Source of the DNA: Bigelowiella natans CCMP2755
Lineage: Eukaryota; Cercozoa; Chlorarachniophyceae
Assembly: GCA_000320545.1 (NCBI GenBank)
Contig: ADNK01003417.1
Location: 1 to 51,163 of the forward strand
DNA: 51,163 nucleotides
Direction of reading: 5' to 3'
Part shown: positions 11,472 through 22,195 of the stretch, one piece after another
How the letters are laid out: the number at the start of each line of letters is the position of its first letter
Position numbering within the stretch: position 1 is the first letter of the stretch
Made by a program: the position numbers and the translations under genes
The notes under the pieces: generated by a model
Database searches by the model: none
The model's input: only the letters and a program-made list of their open reading frames with translations
Told to the model about the DNA's origin: nothing

Positions 11472-12918
11472 ATGGGGCTTGCCTGCTCCAGTGGGACACC
11501 GGTCCAGGAGGAAATTGTTTCTGTGCGCCACCAGGACGTTAGAGACGAGTTTGGAAAATGGATTAAAGCTGAGATAACACCGCTCGAAAACCGCAAAGTT
11601 TCTGTGCACTTCGAAGGCTGGGATGCTAAGTGGTAACATGCGAATTCTTCCATTTTCCTAGCTAACCGACACATCTCCTTCTCCTAATCGGGCCTACCTG
11701 TCCGATAAACCTTCTCATTGCACCTCTATTGAAAAATCAGGGATTGTATAATGGATCTTGATAAAGACAGGGAAGAATTCGCCCCATATGGAAGATACAG
11801 CACCAAAGCAGGTCCGTCCTTGTCTTATTTCTGTCTACCAGATTGACTCCAACATACGCACATTGGCTCCGAGTATCAATGAAATCTGACGGTTCTCTTT
11901 TTGTTTTCAAAGCGGACACAACAAAGTATAGAGAGGGGGACAGGGTGCAAGTGCTGCAGCGGCGTCCTCAGAAACTAAACGAATGGGTCGACGCTGAAGT
12001 CGATACCGTGGAAGGCGCTGAGGTAGTTTTTTTTATGTGCGAGAAGTCTTGAAAGATTATGAAATGTGAATGCTTACGTTTCGAACCTAGGTTCGGGTGA
12101 AATATCACGTAAGGGGCCATAGGAAGCAGTTCCAGTACTGGTATCATGTCAATCGAGCAGAAATCAAGAAACCCTCGGAGGATTACTTCGGATCATCGAA
12201 GCGTTACCGATCAACGGAGGAGAGCAGTCAACCTCGCACCAGGAACCTAGATCGCACGCGGGACGAAGACTATGACGAAGTAGATATGATCCCACCCGAA
12301 AGAGAATTCGGCGGTCGGGCCATGGGTGGCCGTGGAGGGGGCGGCGGCAGCGGTTTCAAAAAGGACGGAAAACTGTGCTGCGACAAATGTAACAAGCCAC
12401 ACCTGACGGAGGACTGCCCTACTTACCGAAAAGCTCGTCCGAAGCATAAGGATGCATGGGTGAATCTGGGGAAAAAACCCATAGAAATGGGTTCAAGCGG
12501 TGGCAACGTGAAAACGTTTTCCGCTCATGTCGTGCGCCAACCCGGGGATGGGAACTGCCTTTTTCATTCGTTATCTCACGGATTAAGGTCTAACGCATCA
12601 ACTCTTCGGAGGAAAATATGCTCCTTTATTCTCAACAACCCCGGCCTTGATATTGGCGGCGACACGATAAAGGAATGGGTCCATTATGATAAAGGCTGCT
12701 CCGTCTCTCGCTACGTTGATAGAATGTCTCGAAACGGCTGCTGGGGTGGCGGTATTGAGATTGCAGCGTGCGCGCACATGGCTGGCGTCAACGTCCATGT
12801 GTGGGAGCGTGGATGGGGGTATCACAAAAGGATAAGTTGTTTTGATGTAAAGAACGCCACAAAGACTATAAATGTGGTGTATCAGGGTCGTATGCATTAC
12901 GATGCTTTAGTTCTTTAA
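11472..12918 (+). CDS. OTU-family cysteine protease with tudor-like barrels and zinc knuckle
   Basis: Probable deubiquitinase. Exons 11472-11632, 11741-11811, 11913-12022 and 12091-12918 join in phase to give 389 residues. The N-terminus MGLACSS fits N-myristoylation at Gly2 with a nearby Cys for palmitoylation. Residues about 13-80 look like a chromo-barrel/tudor-knot fold (VHFEGWDAKW, then FAPYGRYS), and residues about 80-139 like a second barrel (EGDRVQVLQRRP, then WYHVNRAEI). A Gly-rich linker leads to a CX2CX3HX4C zinc knuckle (Cys211, Cys214, His218, Cys223), one residue shorter than the retroviral type. The OTU domain begins near 255: GDGNCLFHSL supplies Asp267 and the nucleophile Cys270, and HYDAL at the C-terminus supplies His383. 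The key catalytic residues are present, so it is probably active. Membrane targeting and ubiquitin linkage are inference. Confidence 0.88.
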
Positions 12919-14206
12919 TTTAGCACATTTTACGTACGGCATATTTATTTTTGCCTTTGGTTTCCTGCAAGAAATAAAATCATACGGCTAATGTTCGATG
13001 TCTGTAAGCTTAAGAAATTAATTTACGAATTGAAAATTATGTTGCGACGATCGGCCGATATGATGTATACTCTAATACACATAATAAATCTTCTGGTTAG
13101 ACACATAGACTAGCTAGAAACATACAGAGAACGGTGTGTAGAGGTTGCCCTTGTTGCTTACTCTGCATGTCAACAATCTTTGGCCTGTCGCTTTTTTTTG
13201 CTTACGCTGTGCGCACTGTGGTACGGTGCTGTGAGAGAACACACTCAAGACACTGGGCTGTAATGTTCAATATGTTCACTCGCTATTGTTATGAGACGGA
13301 TGTAATTATATAATGAATTGATTTAATCTTTTCAATGGCGGCCATCCTAATGTAGCTGTGCAATGCAGCGGCTATATATAGCGCTTATATTGAGTCTGTT
13401 TGTTTCCATTGTCACGTGTTTCATGCGCTAGCTGTAGAAGCATCCTCTCTGTTGCGCGCATGTCGCTATGTCATTGTTATGAGACGTACGGATGTAAACG
13501 GATGTAATTAATCAATTAAATTTTTTCAATGGTCATCCTCATGCAGAATAGCTGTGCAATGCAGGCGGCTACAGATGTAATGAACATGTTTAATTTTTTA
13601 ATTATATCATCCTGCATGCGTACGATGTAGCTATGGAAAGCTGCGGCTACGTATATACAGCGCTACTGTTGTATAACCACATAATCTGGTGATATGGTCT
13701 ATTAACCGCTTGATCGATAGCTTATTTTCATCCCTTTTGGGCTGCCCCTTCGATGTTTGTATTCGGATTTTTTGCAGAAAACCAACTATGTGAGCGTGAC
13801 AGCACATACATGCTAGCATGAGCAATAGAGTGTCAGGTCACACTGTATAACTGCGCACTGCAAATAGCTGTTAACAGCTGTGTACGTACATAACATGATG
13901 TATACACTTAGCTCGATGGAAGTAGGCCTGAGCTTGGAATGAAATACAAGTCACACACTGTGCCATGATGATGATTAGACATCGAATCGAATGACAGCTA
14001 GCTTTAATTGATGGACGTACGTATTGTCCATACAGCAAGTATCTCACACAACATACTTGTACATGTATATGCACATCATGTCGAGTCGTCGAGACGTCTA
14101 GACGTGTTTAAGTACATGCCACTCAATATCGTTTAATCTGTTCTTTGAACCCACAAATGTAACATTCATCGTCATGACACAACCATGTAGCTTCTTGGAT
14201 TATGAT
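12919..14206. other. Gene-free spacer with dispersed repeats
   Basis: Tail-to-tail spacer between the OTU gene and COMMD2. AATAAA at 12974-12979 is a possible poly(A) signal. It contains tandemly placed copies of a short dispersed repeat (13285-13655), described separately. No gene seen. Confidence 0.55.
13285..13655 (+). repeat. Dispersed spacer repeat, two to three degenerate copies
   Basis: Copy 1 (about 13285-13390) and copy 2 (about 13474-13580) share the order ACGGATGTAATTA, then TTTTTCAATGG (or TCTTTTCAATGG), then a CATCCT block, then TAGCTGTGCAATGCAG, then CGGCTA. A decayed third copy ends near 13655. Related sequence lies on the opposite strand at 8988-9040, 40479-40522 and 40840-40962, all in gene spacers. 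No coding potential and no clear terminal repeats are seen. Confidence 0.65.
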
Positions 14207-15076
14207 CTAATTTATGTACGTCGACATGCGACGGCAATGAGACGAATTCAAATCCTGAATGCAGAACAAAATACACCTGATATGCTGACAAAGCGCGTAA
14301 ATGATCATGTGGATATTCAACCTTTAAAGCTGTTTCAAGCTGACTGCCAAACTGCTTCAGAACCGCAAAATCACACTGCATCAGTTCTGATTTCTCCTTC
14401 ACTCCTATAATTATTATTTTTGCGATTATGGATGGAGCTTCACTTCTCTAAACTTTGGGAATCGTGACACTAACCATCGTCTGTCTCAATTTCGAGAAGG
14501 AATGAGGGCCTTATTTCATGATGAAGACTGCGGCTGGACATCTGTTAGTATCGAGAGTGGGAGAAAGCATACAACCAATTCAAACAGGATAAACCGATTT
14601 ATGATAAAAATAATGTCGTGTGAGCGCGCGCGCGCGCGTGTGTGTGTTTGTGTGTGCTCTATTTTCTTGCTGGCGAGCACCTCAAGTTCCAATCGCCAAT
14701 TCAAGCTTTTATAGTGCGGAAGCCTCTTCGAGTTCTTTGAGAGCATTCCACGAATGTTTTCGACGTTCGCAACATAGAACTTTAAGAGGAGGGGGGAGGA
14801 AGAGTTGCTGGTTAAGTTCTTATACGTATGCATTCAATAAGCACACGTGCGCAAAGAGGCTCTTCCTCTCCGCAGACATGCATGCGATAAAGAACACGGA
14901 AGAAAAAGATTTGCAAAAAAGAACCAGCGAGGGAGGGGAAACTAAAGCGGAAAATTGCATTCGCTCCAGGTAGAATCACCTCATACAGTATCGTAAATTA
15001 GTTATGAAGTCGCAGTAGAATCACCTCATACAGAATCGTCGGGTAACCATCTGGTAGCTTCAAAGTCTACAAAAAA

Positions 15077-15125
<49 letters not shown>

Positions 15126-15442
15126 CGATTTCGTCATTGAAAGTCTGGCCATAATAACAACATGTTCCGGCGCATTATTGGTCTTGACCTTGGCTATGAT
15201 GTTAAAGTTCGACTGGCTGAGCTGCTTCTTACAACATGCGAGAAAGAACCCAGACAAGCCTTCAACCACAGCACCAACATCTGCAGTAGACATTCCGAGC
15301 TCTTCTGTAAATTTATGGAATTTATCGATAAGAGTAGATTTGTGTAGTGTGCATATGTACCCACCCGTCGGCATATGACAAAAGGCACGAGCATAAATAC
15401 ACATGGACATGTACACAATGTGCTCTCCTACCCTTTCTCCCT

Positions 15443-15531
<89 letters not shown>

Positions 15532-15902
15532 TCAGTTAGTCTCGTTGTGATTGTACGTGGATGTGTGTAAGTGTGTTTGTTGTGTGTTTTGTGTGTATGA
15601 ATTCGTGAAAGAAAGCATATCTGAGTCTTCACACACACACAAACGAACACAGATTTTGTGAAAAATATCAAAATCTTCTTACTTGCAGTTCGAGAAAACA
15701 ATTTTTTGTCTGTTCCAGAAGCTTTGAAGTTGTGAATGCAAAGCTCACAGCATTTTTTCAGCTGCTTTCCATCGATCTGCGGGGCAGGGAGGCGGCAACA
15801 AATCACACCATGCAAGAGCACGAAAACAGCTTGTTACTGAGATCCTAAGTCGTGCACCTTGGTAAGGGCCTCAAGATCCACAGACTCGATGAGAACAGAC
15901 AT
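14207..15902 (-). CDS. COMMD2: COMM domain-containing protein 2
   Basis: COMMD proteins form the Commander complex, which recycles endosomal cargo. Seven phase-consistent exons, high to low, are 15902-15858, 15776-15683, 15304-15189, 14779-14681, 14541-14475, 14386-14322 and 14254-14207 (stop TAG), giving 177 residues, slightly shorter than the human protein (about 199). The helical N-domain contains TADVGAVVEGLSGFFLACCK. The COMM domain starts at LPHYKSLNWRLELE, continues SSRSLHHEIRPSFLLEIE, then CDFAVLKQFGSQLETALK, and ends SSHCRRMSTYIN. That end parallels the conserved NHCRR...NIK terminus of COMMD2, which is why I choose this paralogue. Introns carry (GA)n and (CT)n(CA)n tracts, which produce a long false frame through 15060-15821. 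It is head-to-head with the GT8-sulfotransferase gene. Confidence 0.88.
15079..15531. repeat. (GA)n and (CT)n(CA)n microsatellites in COMMD2 introns
   Basis: A GA run lies at about 15079-15119, and a CT run passing into a CA run lies at about 15455-15528. Both are intronic in COMMD2, on either side of its exon 15304-15189. A shorter (CG)n(TG)n tract is at about 14621-14657. Confidence 0.9.
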
Positions 15903-16349
15903 ACGTGTGCGGTGGGGGACTCCTCCTCCTCGTAAACTTCGAAAAAAAATGGCTCCCCGCAAGGGCCAGGAATCTGAAGATTCTAAGTATTACCTGAAAT
16001 CGGAAATAGCCTTAATTCCTCTCCTGCGACTGCATAAATAATTTATTCATAAAACAATGTGGTTTTATCATCGCGACAATGACATCCATCCCGAAATGAG
16101 CACGGCCACATGGAGTTGGTAGTCCCTTGGGCTGTGCTTCATCTCCTCGCATATGAGCGCGGTCGAAGGATCCATTTCAGGCATTTCGTAGCCGGCCAAA
16201 CTTCCTACGAGCTGAGCATAGTGCTGCAACGAACTCTCGAGGGATGACGAGGGGCGTTTCTTCGGGAAATTGAACGTTGGGGTCGTCGCAGGTATAAACC
16301 TCCGAATACATGCAGATTCCCGCTTGCCCGCACTGCCGCAAAACCCAAG
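15903..16349. promoter_or_regulatory. Divergent intergenic region, COMMD2 / GT8-sulfotransferase
   Basis: 447 bases separate the two start codons, the shortest head-to-head gap in the window. The minus strand keeps a protein-like open frame through 16064-16340 (see findings), so the space may also be transcribed. No core promoter motif was recognised. Confidence 0.45.
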
Positions 16350-19332
16350 ATGTGGGCCCTGTTGCTTCTCCTGCTGGGAGCGCCTTTCCCCTCAAAGGCA
16401 GCGTGGTATTCTCATGCAGGCCGCGAGTCTCTTCTCGAAGTGGGTGGCGATGGAAAATCTACTGGAAGTAGCGAAATCAGGGTGGAGCCCTGGGATGAAG
16501 TCGCCAACGGGGAGGATGGATCGATTCACATATGCATCTTTTCCGATCGCGTCCAAGGTCTCAAAGCAACCCTGAAGAGCACCGCCCTCAACGCAAAGCA
16601 CCCGGAGAAGATTCACATTTGGATCGTGACGGACAACACCACGGCCGTGGACATCGTGGCTTCATACCTGCACGACACGGGGCTAACGATCCACCCCCTC
16701 GACCTCGAAGCGGTGGTGAACAACCTCCTCCTGGATACGGGGTACAAACCGGTCTGGACGTGGGACGTTTACAACTCGAGCGTGAAGGATGCAAACGCCA
16801 ACTGGGATCCTGCATGGGCTAATGAGAACACCGCACACCCCGGCGTGTGGGACCACTCGACCATGCACATGCACCCGCTCAACCACCTGCGCTTCTATAT
16901 CCCGTACGTCAAGGAATTCTCCCGCCTAGACCGAATAATCTTCATGGACGACGACCTCATTATCCAGGGAGACGTACAGCAGGCGTGGGATGCAAAGCAA
17001 AATCTGACCGAGGGCAAGATGCTGGTGGGGGCATGCGAGATCTGGAAGTGGGGCGACTCGTCCTCCGCGTTCGAGTACAGCGGAAAGAACTCGAGCTATG
17101 CGAAGTCTTCCGCTCTCGCTCAGGTCGGACGTCCAATAGATGAAACGTACTGTGGCCCAGACAAGGATGTGTGGTGCGTGGGCAGCAACCACTGGGAAAA
17201 CCTCAATCGGCGCAGCATCGAGATCAACGGCAAGCCGTTCGAGCCGGAGAGCCAGCCGGAATGGAACTTCGGCTTCACCCTCTTCGACCTCGGGGAGTGG
17301 AAGAGACTCGAATTGACGTCCAAATACGAGAAGTGGATGCGGGCGAACTATGAGGACCACATCTTCCCGGAGACCTCCCTGATGTACGGCCTCGGAATCC
17401 CCTTCCTCGCCTACTACGATCACGTATCGTGCTGGGACGACATCACGGAGCCGAAAATCAAGATCCGCGACGGCTTCGGGTACATCACCTTCCCGGAGTT
17501 CCAGTTCAACGGGCTAGATGCAACCTACCTCACCAGCGGCTTCGTCCTTCACTACGACGGCTGGCTGAAGCCGTGGTACTCACAGGCCGACCCCATCTTC
17601 GCCATTCCCTACCAAAAAACGATGCAGAACGTCGAGTTTACCGAGTACAAGGCTTTGATGGAGGACCCGGAGACAGTGAAGCAAAAGCTGGATGTGCGCG
17701 GATCTTTCGTTGTGCTTTCCGAGCCCCGTGCGGGCTCCGAGTGGTTCATGAGCGTTCTTGACCAGCACCCGGACGTCTGCGCGAGCGGAACAGCGACCAG
17801 CCAGGGTAAACTTCTTTATCTCAAAGAGCCCTTGCATTTTTTGGGGACAGACTCATGTTTCTTTCCGACCAACATGCAAGAGAGGAGGAGCGGTTCTGAG
17901 TCGCTAAATTACAGCGTTTCTAGAGTGGTGGGGTGGGGACGGGGGGGAATCAGCACACTTCCCTTCAATAATAATAATCATCGTCGTAATCATGCTAACC
18001 AACCAGCACATTTCCTTCAATAATAATAATTATCATCGTCATCATGCTAGCCACTCTCTCACTGTTATGATCAATCTCCCTCCCCTCTCTCTCTCTCTCT
18101 CTTTCTCTATTATAACAATTCCAGGCGGCCGAGTCGGGTTTCCCCGCGACATCTTTCTCCCGTACGACAAGGGCACGAGGTACTTCGAGGAGCACGCCGA
18201 GAAGATGCGGATGCAGTGCTACTGGTCGTTCGTCGAGAAGTGGCTGCCTCTGATCGCGGAGAACATCGAATGGTGCGACGACGCTGCGGAGCCCCGAGCT
18301 CTCCCAGAAGTGGCGAGACCGATCCGCCGCCATTTGCCGAAGCTGTGTCAGTGGGCGAAACGTCACGGTGACGGCGGGAAGCAGCAGGTTGCTAACAAGG
18401 CCGAGCTTTTCCTCGAGTATTTCGAGCGTGTTATGAAGGCCGACAGCGAGTCCTGGGCGTGCCAGTGCCCGAAAGAGACGAAGGTCGCCGGGACGCGCAT
18501 CATGACCGACTGGATCGGGAAGACCTTCAAGGGGAAACAGGGCCTCAATCTCGATAGGAACGAGCTCGACAACGGAACAGTGCTTGCTGAGAGCGGCGTC
18601 CCCTCTCTCTGGACGAGCATCCGGACCGTCAAACCAAAGATCATATACTTCAAGCGGAACATCGTGGACGAGCTCATCTCCCGCCACGTCGCGTCTGCAA
18701 CGGGCATCTTCCACGCGAAGACCGAGGACGACGCCGCCAAGATCAGGAGTAAGGGGAAGAACGTGACGCTGAAAGCTAACGGGATCAGCTGGGAGCTGCT
18801 TCGGCGCGGCCAGCACCGCGACTACATCCAGCAGAAGCTAGAAGCCTCCGGCCTCGACGTTTTGTACCTGGATTATGAGATCTGCAGGAAGGACATGCGA
18901 GCCTGCATGGAGATGGCGGAGAAGTTCCTCGGCGTCGAGGAGTACGGGGCCTACAACTACAAGACGACTCGGAAATCGATCGACTTGAGCGTCGGCGACG
19001 TGGTCGGCAACTATCAGAGCGTGCTGGAAGCCATAGAGAAGAAGGGGCTCAACCGATATCTTTCCCAGCAGTGGGTTGCCCTGGTGAGCAAAGGTGTTAA
19101 TGCCGGTGCTATTCAGGCCCCCACAGGTGCTGCTACTGCTACTCATGCGGCTTCTCGCCTCAGAGCAAATAGCTCTGCGAACCAAGCGATGTCGAAGCCG
19201 CTGAAGTCATCTTCCACGCCGAGCAGCTTCATAAAAATCTCGTATCAAATATACCAACATGCCAGGGAGGGGGAGCATCACCAAGACTTGCGAGCGGTGC
19301 ACGCGCTCGCTCAATCCGAACACGAACATTAA
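16350..19332 (+). CDS. GT8-like glycosyltransferase fused to a sulfotransferase
   Basis: Two exons, 16350-17805 and 18125-19332, join in phase (319-base intron) to give 887 residues. A signal sequence (MWALLLLLLGAPFPSKA) sends the product into the secretory pathway. Residues about 57-430 are a GT8-family fold: IHICIFSDR opens it, FMDDDLIIQGDV near 199 carries the metal-binding DxD, WNFGFTLFDLGEW is the typical later strand, and HYDGWLKPW near 401 matches the GT8 HxxGxxKPW motif. From about 450 a PAPS-dependent sulfotransferase begins: VVLSEPRAGSEWFMS is the 5'-phosphosulfate loop, and IYFKRNIVDELISRH near 660 is the 3'-phosphate motif. The last 70 residues are low-complexity. Inference: one Golgi enzyme adds a sugar and sulfates it or its neighbour, perhaps for cell-wall or scale polysaccharide. 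Substrate unknown. Confidence 0.85.
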
Positions 19333-20505
19333 GACGAACAATGGCATCATGGAGTGACTTCATCACGATGCGGACTTTTTGCCCACGCCACGGTACCCAG
19401 TCGATCATTGCGTGAAAGCTGATGCACACAACATCACATTTTCCAATTTGCTAATGTCTTCATTCTAGCTGCTCATCGAACAGCGGCCCCATCGCATGGG
19501 CAGATGTGGGCATCACAAATTCACGCTAACAAATCAGTACGTGTACCAAGTGCTAGCTGGCGGTACGCAGGGCCGCTGTGAAAGGCGAACCATGTGATCT
19601 AGTGATGTGCAAATGTGCACATGTGGCATTGCACAAATTGCAGCTTGCCGCAAAAAGCGCGGCGTCGCTTGCGTGCAGATGAATGATTGTCGTGAGCACA
19701 CAGCCACAGCCAGTTGATTGCGCACGCGCACTTTCCAATCGCGCGCATTTGCATGCATTGCGCACGATGCACGTGTTCCAGCACACATGCTGCTGCGTGG
19801 ACGTGCAGTCTTGGCGCACACATGCGCACGTGTGCTGCACTGCACGCACACGCGTTCCAATGATGCGCGCACGCACGTGTCAACACGTCAATTGTTGCGC
19901 AGATTTTGCAACACAACGCTCACATTGTTCGATGGAAAAAGTCAATCGTGCAATGCAGCTGAGTGCATTGACTGCATGCCTACTAGATGCGTGTGTCGCG
20001 TTTTGCGCGTCTGCACGTGCACGTCAATGATTTGACGTGTCATGGTGTCATGTGCATGCTTTGACAGAGATTGCTGTCTTGCTCTGTCTGCCCTTGCATC
20101 ATTTGCGTGCATTGCGAATTCACCCCAGCTTGGTTTTTTGATCCAGTGATCAGTCTCACACGCACGCAACAAACACCTTCAACACAATTACAACACTGAA
20201 TTCCCCAAGCTGTGCATTTGGATAGAGCGGAGCTACGTCGAGGGTTTTTGTTCCCTGGACTGGCTAATCGCAGAGCTAATGACGACCTAGTTTCACGAGC
20301 TACAGATTTCACAAAGCAGCAGTCTCTCCCCGAGCCCGCCCCACATTCATTTCACCACTGCTTTCCCATTGTTGAGGAAGAGGGGGAAGGAAAACTCAAA
20401 GATGCCTTTCCACAGATCACCAAACTATTCGACTAGTTTCCGTATTTTGCAACAACGACGGTAAAAACGGTAAAAACGGTAAAAACGCCAATGGGGTGTT
20501 CCTTA
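19333..20505. other. Gene-free spacer carrying repeat copy A
   Basis: Tail-to-tail spacer. Most of 19612-19935 is a GC-rich repeat also found, inverted, near 26160-26540. The rest is rich in TGCA and ACGT tetranucleotides. A short tandem of the unit GGTAAAAAC lies at about 20459-20487. No gene seen. Confidence 0.55.
19612..19935 (-). repeat. Dispersed GC-rich repeat, copy A (inverted relative to copy B)
   Basis: Read on the minus strand, this matches 26160-26540 read on the plus strand. Shared landmarks in the same order are CAATTGACGTGTTGACACGT, a CGTGCGCGCATCAT block, AGACTGCACGTCCAC, then TGCATCGTGCGCAATG, and finally GACGCCGCGCTTTTTGCGGC followed by AAGCTGCAATTTG. Similarity is high over about 320 bases with small indels. 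No long open frame is shared, so it looks like a non-autonomous or decayed element. Confidence 0.8.
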
Positions 20506-20725
20506 TTACTCGACAGTTGCACGGTCCCCTTCAACACGCTCCAAAACCTCTCCAGTCTTATAATAAAGATGTTGTCCAAAGCACACAAATCAGAAGTATA
20601 ACCACCACCAGCAGCAGCAGCAGTAGTAGTAGTAGTAGTAGTAGCGACAGCAGCAGAAGCATACTTGCAACACGTACACACCGTAAACACACACACGCAC
20701 ACACATACACAGTTTGATGTATTAT

Positions 20726-20779
<54 letters not shown>

Positions 20780-21177
20780 ATTATTGTTAATCAACCCCAT
20801 GTATTCATTACGACTATGCATCGACATGAGAAATAAATACATGCGTAGTTCTTACTTCATTGCGGCAGTAAAAGACCCTGCCAATATCTATATAGTCCCC
20901 ATCATCAAGTACATTGTCCAGGTATTCCTTGAGCTGTTTCGGAGACACCTTGTACCTAGGCAATACAGCAATTCAAGTGTTGAACGGAAGGAGACACACA
21001 CACATACACACACACACACATACACCTAGACGCGCAGAGAGAGGGAGGGAGAGAGAGAGGGAGATAGATAATAACTTTGCAAACATTATGACACAGTACT
21101 CTTGTGGCTCTTCAAGGACAATGTTCACTGGGGGAGGGTTGGGGGACTTGCACCTTGGGGCGGGTACTCGTAGCCAT
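20506..21177 (-). CDS. Candidate small protein (about 55 residues)
   Basis: Three exons join in phase: 21177-21154 (ATG, MATSTRPK), 20948-20856 and 20556-20506 (stop TAA). The middle exon encodes LKEYLDNVLDDGDYIDIGRV, an acidic, helix-then-strand sequence, and the last encodes TGEVLERVEGDRATVE, which reads like a small beta-hairpin. All junctions are GT-AG and in phase 0. Intron 2 is full of (TA)n, (TAG)n and (CA)n. I do not recognise the product. The short length and microsatellite surroundings lower confidence; a longer protein with missed exons is possible. Confidence 0.45.
20607..20776. repeat. (CAG/TAG)n, (CA)n and (TA)n microsatellites
   Basis: CAG and TAG triplets at about 20611-20644, a CA tract near 20690-20710 and a long TA run at about 20729-20776 fill the second intron of the candidate small gene. 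Confidence 0.9.
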
Positions 21178-21214
21178 CGAGGTATCCGGTAAGCGAATTG
21201 GCGCGAAATAATTT

Positions 21215-21258
21215 TGAAATTTGAAAAATTCAGGAATTCCTGAATTTTTCAAATTTCA
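21215..21258. repeat. Perfect 44-base palindrome
   Basis: Arms 21215-21236 and 21237-21258 are exact reverse complements with no spacer, centred on GAATTC. Immediately next to it, 21259-21268 (CGATGAACTA) pairs with 21303-21312 (TAGTTCATCG). The two structures lie side by side about 40 bases upstream of the candidate small gene's ATG. Confidence 0.95.
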
Positions 21259-21417
21259 CGATGAACTACTAAAATAAATTAAGGTTATTCACTTTTAATG
21301 AATAGTTCATCGAAAATGCTGACAAAATAATTACAAATTTGGTTCCAAATGAATGTCGCACACACTCAAAGGCATGCATTAAATGCCTCATGATGCTGCA
21401 CAAGTTGTGGTCTATGA

Positions 21418-21888
21418 CCCGTTCCACGCAAATACAAACTGACCAACCAACTGACCAACCACCTTCGATATCACCTAATTTAATTTATTTTATTTTCGAA
21501 GCGCCTTTTTATGAAGACTGACCAACCAAAGTTTGAAAAGTGACCAGTTTTACAACTTCAAACCGACCAGTCGGAACTGACCAGTGTTGTCATGTTGTTG
21601 TCTGGTGCAAAATAAGAAAAAATCCAAAAACAACATGATTTTTCTCGTTATGTCATCTCACGCACATCATGCTGATGTCAAACCGAACAACATGTGCAAA
21701 ATATGAGAAAGTCAAAAATTGTATGGCAAAACATAGCAAAATTTTTGTTGGTCAGATTGGTTGGTCAGTCAGTTTTGTATTTGCGTGGAACGAGCAAAAA
21801 TCCATGAAAATCAACATCCAAAATCACCAAAAAAAAACCAACGCAGATTGGTTGGTCGGTTGGTCAGTTTGTATTTGCGTGGAACGGG
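21418..21888. mobile_element. MITE-like element with terminal inverted repeats and target-site duplication
   Basis: The ends are inverted repeats: the left begins CCCGTTCCACGCAAATACAA followed by ACTGACCAACC, and the right is the reverse complement of the same sequence, about 30 matching bases. The element is flanked on both sides by TCTATGA (21411-21417 and 21889-21895), extendable to 8 or 9 bases if terminal G residues are counted. That suits a hAT-like (8) or Mutator-like (9) target-site duplication. The 471-base body codes for no transposase. It has internal ACTGACCAACCA-type repeats and a third, internal copy of the terminal sequence near 21757-21795. It is non-autonomous. Confidence 0.85.
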
Positions 21889-22195
21889 TCTATGATCAAT
21901 GTAGATCTGTAGATCTAGATCTAGAAATGAAATGTGTTTGTTGCTATTAATAGGGTACCCTAATAGTAATGTTGAGTAGCAACCCGCACATTGCGCAAAT
22001 AGCCACGTTGCGTGGCACTTTATTTGACCCCATTTGTGCCTAATCTGTCCCGAAAGTTGCCCTTGCGATTGAATAAAGGTGTTTAAGATGATGTCGTAGT
22101 ACTAAAATAGTATCTAATTTATGTTTTAAATAATAAATGTGTCCCTTCTTGATATGAAATTTGACAGAGTCGTAGATTTCATCTGCTACGTCAAG

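Noticed and set aside
12353-12424. Zinc knuckle as evidence of a retroelement Gag fragment
   Set aside because: The knuckle lies in frame between tudor-like barrels and an OTU domain in one spliced gene, with no reverse transcriptase or long terminal repeats nearby.
15060-15821. A 253-residue minus-strand open frame with Leu-Ser, Glu-Arg and Cys-Val runs
   Set aside because: It reads straight through microsatellite introns. Splicing those out gives a clean COMMD2 protein, so only parts of this frame are coding.
21418-21888. Repeated GACCAACC motifs as a protein-binding array
   Set aside because: They are better explained as terminal and internal repeats of the MITE.
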